Below, piece by piece: positions 59,656 to 64,000 of a stretch of DNA of 64,000 bases (position 1 is its first letter; every line of letters starts with the position of its first letter). The notes beneath the pieces were generated by a model. The model saw only the letters and a program-made list of their open reading frames with translations. It had not been told where the DNA came from and made no database searches. The DNA lies in assembly GCA_034440635.1 (NCBI GenBank), contig JAOTON010000772.1:1912001-1976000 (forward strand), given 5' to 3'. The position numbers were made by a program, and so were the translations under genes. Source of the DNA: Lepas anatifera (taxonomy: Eukaryota > Arthropoda > Thecostraca > Lepadidae).

Positions 59656-60640
59656 CGTCGCAGGGGAACCAGGGACGGTCCACAGAGCGGAACCGGTTCA
59701 GACGGAGCTGAAATACGCTCCGAATCAAAGGAACTGGAATGTGACTGAGTTTTACAACGTCCGAATGTAGCGAACTGAGTTATTGGCAGAGTAGAGGCAT
59801 AGATATTCGTTGGACTTCCGACTGTTGGCGTTCCTATTTTGGTGTACGGTCAGTTATTCGTATGAAAGGAGATATGGCACCTTGATGCAATTCCAGATTG
59901 AAGTAGGTTTAGCGGCAACCTTTAATGATAATAATAGATATAACATTAGTTCTGCAAAAATGCTAATACACCTAATAATCCGTTTATTTTATTTTCCTGT
60001 CAGACTAAAGAATCTCGAAGCCGCGTGGCGCCAACTACGCATACGATTTGATAATCCTTTGGGCCTGATCGGAGCTCTTCGATTTGCGCCAGAAATAAAT
60101 ACGAATACAAATTAGGCGTCTTAATCTCATAGAGGCTATTATTGGGAACGAAAGTGACACTGATCGAATTCGGCTATTTTTCTGCATATATCAATTACAA
60201 CATAATTTGCGTTTCAGTCTTTGTAGAAAGGTATACGCCTTTATAGTCTCCAGTACTGAAGTCACGTTTAGCACGTTTTGTTCTTAACAGGTCCAAGCCA
60301 GAAATAGTCCGCGCAGCGGGTCTGAGCATTACGTCACGTTCCCAAGTTCAATTCAGAACACGTGATCAACGAGGGAAGGGTCGGTAGGCAGTGAATGTTT
60401 AACTTTCGTCTTCGCGAACGGTAAGTTCTGGGGAAAATAAAAGTTCAATCAAGTGGATTCTCGGCATGTCGATCATAAGGCTATATCTAATCATGTTATG
60501 AAGGTGCCATATTGCCTCTATCAACATTGAGAGCGGGTTTAATACGTAACATGCACAAAATCTTGCACAAGTCAGAATTCATCCTCCACTGCTTTTCAGT
60601 AGATGAACACGGTAAATTAACGATCTTCGCGGAGATTTAC
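59656..60640. other. No gene recognised
   Basis: AT-rich sequence with one short plus-strand frame (59810-60115) that matches nothing known. Confidence 0.4.
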
Positions 60641-60850
60641 GGACCAAAGTTCGTATGGCTAAAGTACGTATAGATAAACTTCGTACGCAAAAGTTCGTAA
60701 GCAAATGTACGTAGGGTATAAAACTCGTATGCCAAAAGTACGTGCGCAGAAGTTCGTAAGCAAATTTACGTTGCGTATAAAATTCGTATGCCAAAAGCAC
60801 CTACGCAAAAGTACGTATGTAAAAATATGTAAGCAAATGTACATAATAAA
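60640..60850 (-). repeat. Degenerate 'tacgaac/tacgtac' array, left block
   Basis: Repeated words gttcgtaagcaaatgtacgt, tataaaactcgtatgccaaa and agtacgtgcgcagaagttcg. These are the reverse-strand form of the words in the block at 61210-61610. Confidence 0.8.
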
Positions 60851-60932
60851 AGCATAGGTTGGGTGTATGTTCGAGGCAGGTAATTGTGGGGAAGGCTGCA
60901 GTCCCCTAGGCCACCTGAAACGTGATTACGGA

Positions 60933-61123
60933 CAGGGGCTTCGCCACAGATTTTCGGGTGGGAGGGCCGGCGTCAGGGGGTGGCTAAGCTGAAGCCATAT
61001 GTTCACTCAAACATGGCATTTTCAATAGTATTTCCAGCCAAAAGCGGAGGGCTGGCCCGTCCTCGCCACTTTCCGAGAGCGAAAGGGTCCGGTCCCCCAG
61101 GCCCCCCGGTGGCGACGCCCCTG
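60933..61123. mobile_element. CAGGGGC-ended MITE between the two arrays
   Basis: The left end is caggggcttcgccacagatt. The right end on the minus strand is caggggcgtcgccaccgggg. The interior is G/C-rich with no ORF. The flanking octamers do not match, so the target duplication is lost or the ends are slightly misplaced. It is related in its termini to the element at 50653. Confidence 0.5.
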
Positions 61124-61209
61124 GTCAGTGGTCATAAATATCCGCCACTGCGCTCAATCTATTTGAAAGCCCGGCGAGATGTGGGCAGGTGATTGATTAC
61201 CTCTGTACT

Positions 61210-61610
61210 TGGTGCCGTGTAATTTTCCATACGATTTTTTCATGGCGAATATTTCACCTCTAGGAGCTTTACTCATACGAATTTGTGTTATAACGAACCA
61301 TGTTATCCCTACGAACATTTTGCTCCTACGTACTTTATCCCGTGCGAACTTTTTCCATACGAACTTTTTACATTATGAACTTTTTACATTACGGACATTT
61401 TACCCTACGTAATTTATCCCGTACGAACTTTTTACATTACGAACATTTCACCCCTACGTACTTTAACCCGTACGAACCTTTTCCATATTAACTTTTTACA
61501 TTACGGTAAATATCCACGTACGTACTTTATCTAAACGTACTTAAGCCATACGCACTTTTGCGTACGTACTTTATGCATACGAACTTCTTCCTTACGTACT
61601 TTGGTCCACA
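61210..61610 (+). repeat. Degenerate 'tacgaac/tacgtac' array, right block
   Basis: About 20 irregular copies of words such as tacgaactttttacattacg, accctacgtactttatcccg and catacgaacttcttccttac, spaced 15-25 bases. It is the mirror image in orientation of the block at 60640-60850. Confidence 0.8.
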
Positions 61611-62464
61611 ACCCCTTCGCGGAACCCATGACAGTCGTATTCCATTCCCTATGCTCTTTTTCCGTTGTGAGGCTCGCCGAAACCCTTTACACCTCTCATA
61701 CGTGTTACCACATCCAAACCATTTACGAGTCAACCTGTCATAATTAATCGACAAGATATATACTGGCCTGTCTCCTCCAATCCTGGATATGAAATCCACT
61801 TTGATTATATATTCGGGCTCAGCCCTTCGTCAGAATTAGGTTGTTAAAATCTCACATTCTCAGTCATAGTGTAGCCAGACCGAAGTGCATTTCATATCCA
61901 GGATTCGAGCAGACAGACCAGTATGTACCTTGTCAACTTATAATCCTGATCCTCGCATCAGCACTCCAAAACCCTATCAATGTTTTAAATAATCTTCACA
62001 TTGAGAAGAAACAGGTACCTTGAGTCCCACTTACTCAGACGATATGTCCGTTTCAGACAGAGGACGTGTTGAGGTCAGGACAGGTTCTATATAGGAGCAG
62101 AGGAGGCTCCCACCCATGCGTCCTGGCGGCGAGCAGGTCATTCTGGGAAAGACACGGGAACTGGCTGGTTTAGGCGGCACTGTACCCTCTGCTACAGAAC
62201 GCAGCGACACATAGACATCTTGATGTTTGGCTTCCGAGTCACGAAACTTGCCTAATTTCAGGTTAATAAGACGAGGGGATACTTCGGCCTTATCCGTTCG
62301 GAGCCAAAATATCTAAGCTCATTCTTCGCTTGAAGACAACATCCTTTACCGTAAGTGAAAGCTTAGCCATTATACTTCAGTAGCCGCCGCAGCAGCCAAC
62401 ATCCTTTATAGGCGATACTAGAGTGCAAAACTCTGGGCGCGTCTGGAAAGCCATAAATGGCGTC
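61611..62464. other. No gene recognised
   Basis: Downstream side of the ALKBH8-like gene. A repeated phrase (tcatatccaggattcgagcagacaga at 61891; caatcctggatatgaaatcc on the other strand at 61778) forms a small inverted pair around 61780-61920. Confidence 0.4.
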
Positions 62465-62470
62465 TTTATT
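62465..62470 (-). terminator. Possible poly(A) signal of the ALKBH8-like gene
   Basis: TTTATT on the plus strand gives AATAAA on the minus strand, about 310 bases after the stop codon. It is the first such hexamer I see downstream. Confidence 0.3.
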
Positions 62471-62778
62471 TTCCAAAGTAATCACCAGAAATGAAGGCTT
62501 CAAATATATCACATAACGTGCACTGACCAAAACAACGTGATGATTGAGCCCTTGAAGGTCATAGCTCCATTTAGAAAAAGTACGTTGCTCTCTAGCGAAC
62601 GGAAGAAATTGAGCACTGAAAATTATTTGCTGTTCCACTTCTGCAAAATTTCTATAAAACGTTGCAAAATTATTCTCAAAATTTTAACATAAAGTGGCTT
62701 TCTGTTGAAGCCAGAAAAAACGGATAAAAGTCACCGTATATCACAATATCACAACGACCCTACCCCCGCCAGCAGCCG

Positions 62779-63183
62779 TCACAAGTCCTTCTGCATCACC
62801 ACACACCAGTTACCCTGGTCGTACCAGCTCTCCAGCACGCTCAGTCCCGCCACACAGCGCACATCCTCCTCCAGCTCTCCCTGTCGGTACACGTGGTAGT
62901 ACCGGTGGTGCACGCTAGATGGCAGTGGGTCCGCCTCCCCACCGCCCCGCAGTTTCCAAGGCACTAGCATGTCCTGTTGCTGAAACTCTGTCCGGTTGGT
63001 GTGGACAGGCAGCGGGAGGGTGCCGGCGTCGTCCGGGGCAGCCGGCGCCGCCTGTCGGCCCCGCTTCAGGTACCCGGCCGCCCGCGTCCCCAGCCGCTGC
63101 TCCAGCGCCCACACGTAGACGAGGGCACGCCCGCCCGGCCGCAGCGTCCGCCCCAGCTCAGCCAGCGCGCCCATCCTCCGCTC
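62779..63183 (-). CDS. ALKBH8: ALKBH8-type tRNA methyltransferase, last coding exon
   Basis: ALKBH8 completes mcm5U at the wobble uridine of certain tRNAs. Its C-terminal SAM-dependent methyltransferase domain (Trm9-like, working with TRMT112) adds the methyl ester. This exon begins at an acceptor (tcccggcag|gag) in phase 0, runs 134 codons and ends with a TGA. Its order is ERRMGALAELGRTLRPGGRA, LVYVWALEQ, a short variable insert, LPVHTNRTEFQQQDMLVPWK, VHHRYYHVYRQGELE and YDQGNWCVVMQKDL. All are signature blocks of the family's C-terminal end. The ending right after GNWCVVMQK fits ALKBH8 better than TRMT9B. The AlkB, RRM and SAM-binding parts must be on exons beyond the right edge. Codons are strongly G/C-ending. 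Confidence 0.85.
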   Translation of the reverse strand, partial: ERRMGALAELGRTLRPGGRALVYVWALEQRLGTRAAGYLKRGRQAAPAAPDDAGTLPLPVHTNRTEFQQQDMLVPWKLRGGGEADPLPSSVHHRYYHVYRQGELEEDVRCVAGLSVLESWYDQGNWCVVMQKDL

Positions 63184-63499
63184 CTGCCGGGACACACACA
63201 GAGCTCACGTCCCGTCAGCGCACCCACCCTCCGCTCCTCTTGGAACACACACAGAGCTCACGTCCCGTCAGCGCACCCACCCTCCGCTCCTCTTGGAACA
63301 CACACAGAGCTCACGTCCCGTCAGCGCGCCCACCCTCCGCTCCTGCCGGAACACACACAGAGCTCACGTCCCGTCAGCGCGCCCACCCTCCGCTCCTCTT
63401 GGAACACACACAGAGCTCACGTGCCGTCAGCGCGCCCACCCTCCGCTTCTCTTGGAACACACACAGACGCACACGTCTCTTTAGCGCACCCACCCACTG
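63184..63499. repeat. 53-bp minisatellite in the ALKBH8-like intron, repeating the splice acceptor
   Basis: Five full 53-base units start at 63181, 63234, 63287, 63340 and 63393, with a decayed sixth to about 63499. The unit on the plus strand is ctcctcttggaacacacaca plus gagctcacgtcccgtcagcg plus cacccaccctccg. On the minus strand each unit holds an AG|GAGCGGAGGGTGGG block copying the true exon start, and ends gggac|GTGAGC, a donor-like site. The first unit abuts the real acceptor. Confidence 0.9.
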
Positions 63500-64000
63500 C
63501 TGCTGCAGGTAAAGGGAAGAGACGCTCACGCCACTGATGCAGCGAAGACGGATCATGAGTTAACTGGGCGTTACTGAATTTGCAACAAAGAACAAACAAC
63601 TTTGGTCAAAGCTGAACATGAATCGTACCCGACGATAAGAAGCTCTGACCACCGTAAGTAGCGGCACCACATGGTTCGAGCAAGCTGCGCGAGTGACATC
63701 CTTCTGTCAATCACACTGTATCAGTCCTAGGCATGGGTACGACAGGACATTATAATAGCCTATCGACGAAGTTGCAGGTCCTAGTGGTGGTAAAATTATC
63801 CACAAGTAGCATAATTTTGTTGATCTGGCAACGGGATGCCGGTCGTCTCGACAACATGTAAAATCGCACCCTTGAAACTCATGCATACACTTTTGTTCGT
63901 TGTGTACTTGTTGAAGGTTTTGACTAAACACGAGTTGATGAGGATAACAACAGAGGACACTGGACAGATTCAACAGACCTCCGACAATTCTGTCAGACGG
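63500..64000. other. Intron or upstream sequence of the ALKBH8-like gene; nothing recognised
   Basis: No exon with a methyltransferase motif is seen before the window ends. Confidence 0.4.

Noticed and set aside
62919..63537. 197- and 186-codon plus-strand ORFs with repeated TELTSRQR
   Set aside because: They are antisense to the ALKBH8-like exon and its 53-bp minisatellite; the repeats come from the DNA array.

Overview
This window is animal nuclear DNA, most likely from an arthropod and quite possibly a crustacean. Coding sequence is confined to a few short, very GC-rich exons with GT/AG borders separated by many kilobases of repeats. There are no operons, long intact host ORFs, rRNA genes or convincing tRNA genes. 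Nearly all 60-160 aa ORFs are chance ORFs. The lineage is inferred from gene style and repeat types; no species was identified.

Host genes. Three minus-strand exons, all phase 0 at both ends with good splice sites, form the 5' part of a MAP3K1 (MEKK1)-like gene: a start-codon exon (49192-49347), a low-complexity exon (35456-35617) and an exon beginning the SWIM domain (29635-29811). They are separated by introns of about 13.6 and 5.6 kb; the rest of the gene should lie beyond the left edge. At the right end, also on the minus strand, is the last coding exon of an ALKBH8-type tRNA wobble-uridine methyltransferase (62779-63183). Its upstream intron opens with a 53-bp minisatellite that repeats the splice acceptor. 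A possible signal-peptide exon lies on the plus strand at 59431.

Mobile DNA dominates. A nearly complete Penelope-like retroelement (52789-55225; RT plus GIY-YIG endonuclease, frame-broken) sits inside a (TA)n tract and is bounded by a perfect 74-bp inverted repeat. A dispersed family of roughly 0.85-0.92 kb elements with TTAA borders and terminal CACGCGC-like repeats (about 8.8, 20.5 and 31.3 kb, plus ends at 56.7 and 58.7 kb) carries many AGGTCA half-sites. There is a 3.2-kb inverted-repeat structure (56079-59307), two copies of a palindromic element of about 0.2 kb (25.5 and 45.5 kb), a hAT-like MITE with 8-bp near-identical flanks (50653-50924), several tRNA-derived SINEs, a LINE 3' fragment with RNase H (702-1290), and degraded ORFs of repeat families at 12.2-13.0 and 32.6-32.9 kb.

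Tandem repeats include 44-bp (3.0-3.6 kb), about 16-19-bp (4.3-4.6 kb), 26-bp (7.4 kb), 34-bp with a seven-unit higher-order period (25.8-26.9 kb), 31-bp (38.1 kb) and 53-bp (63.2-63.5 kb) arrays, and (GT)n at 29.2 kb. I saw no operon-like or defence-like system. The most interesting signals are the architectures of the repeats.
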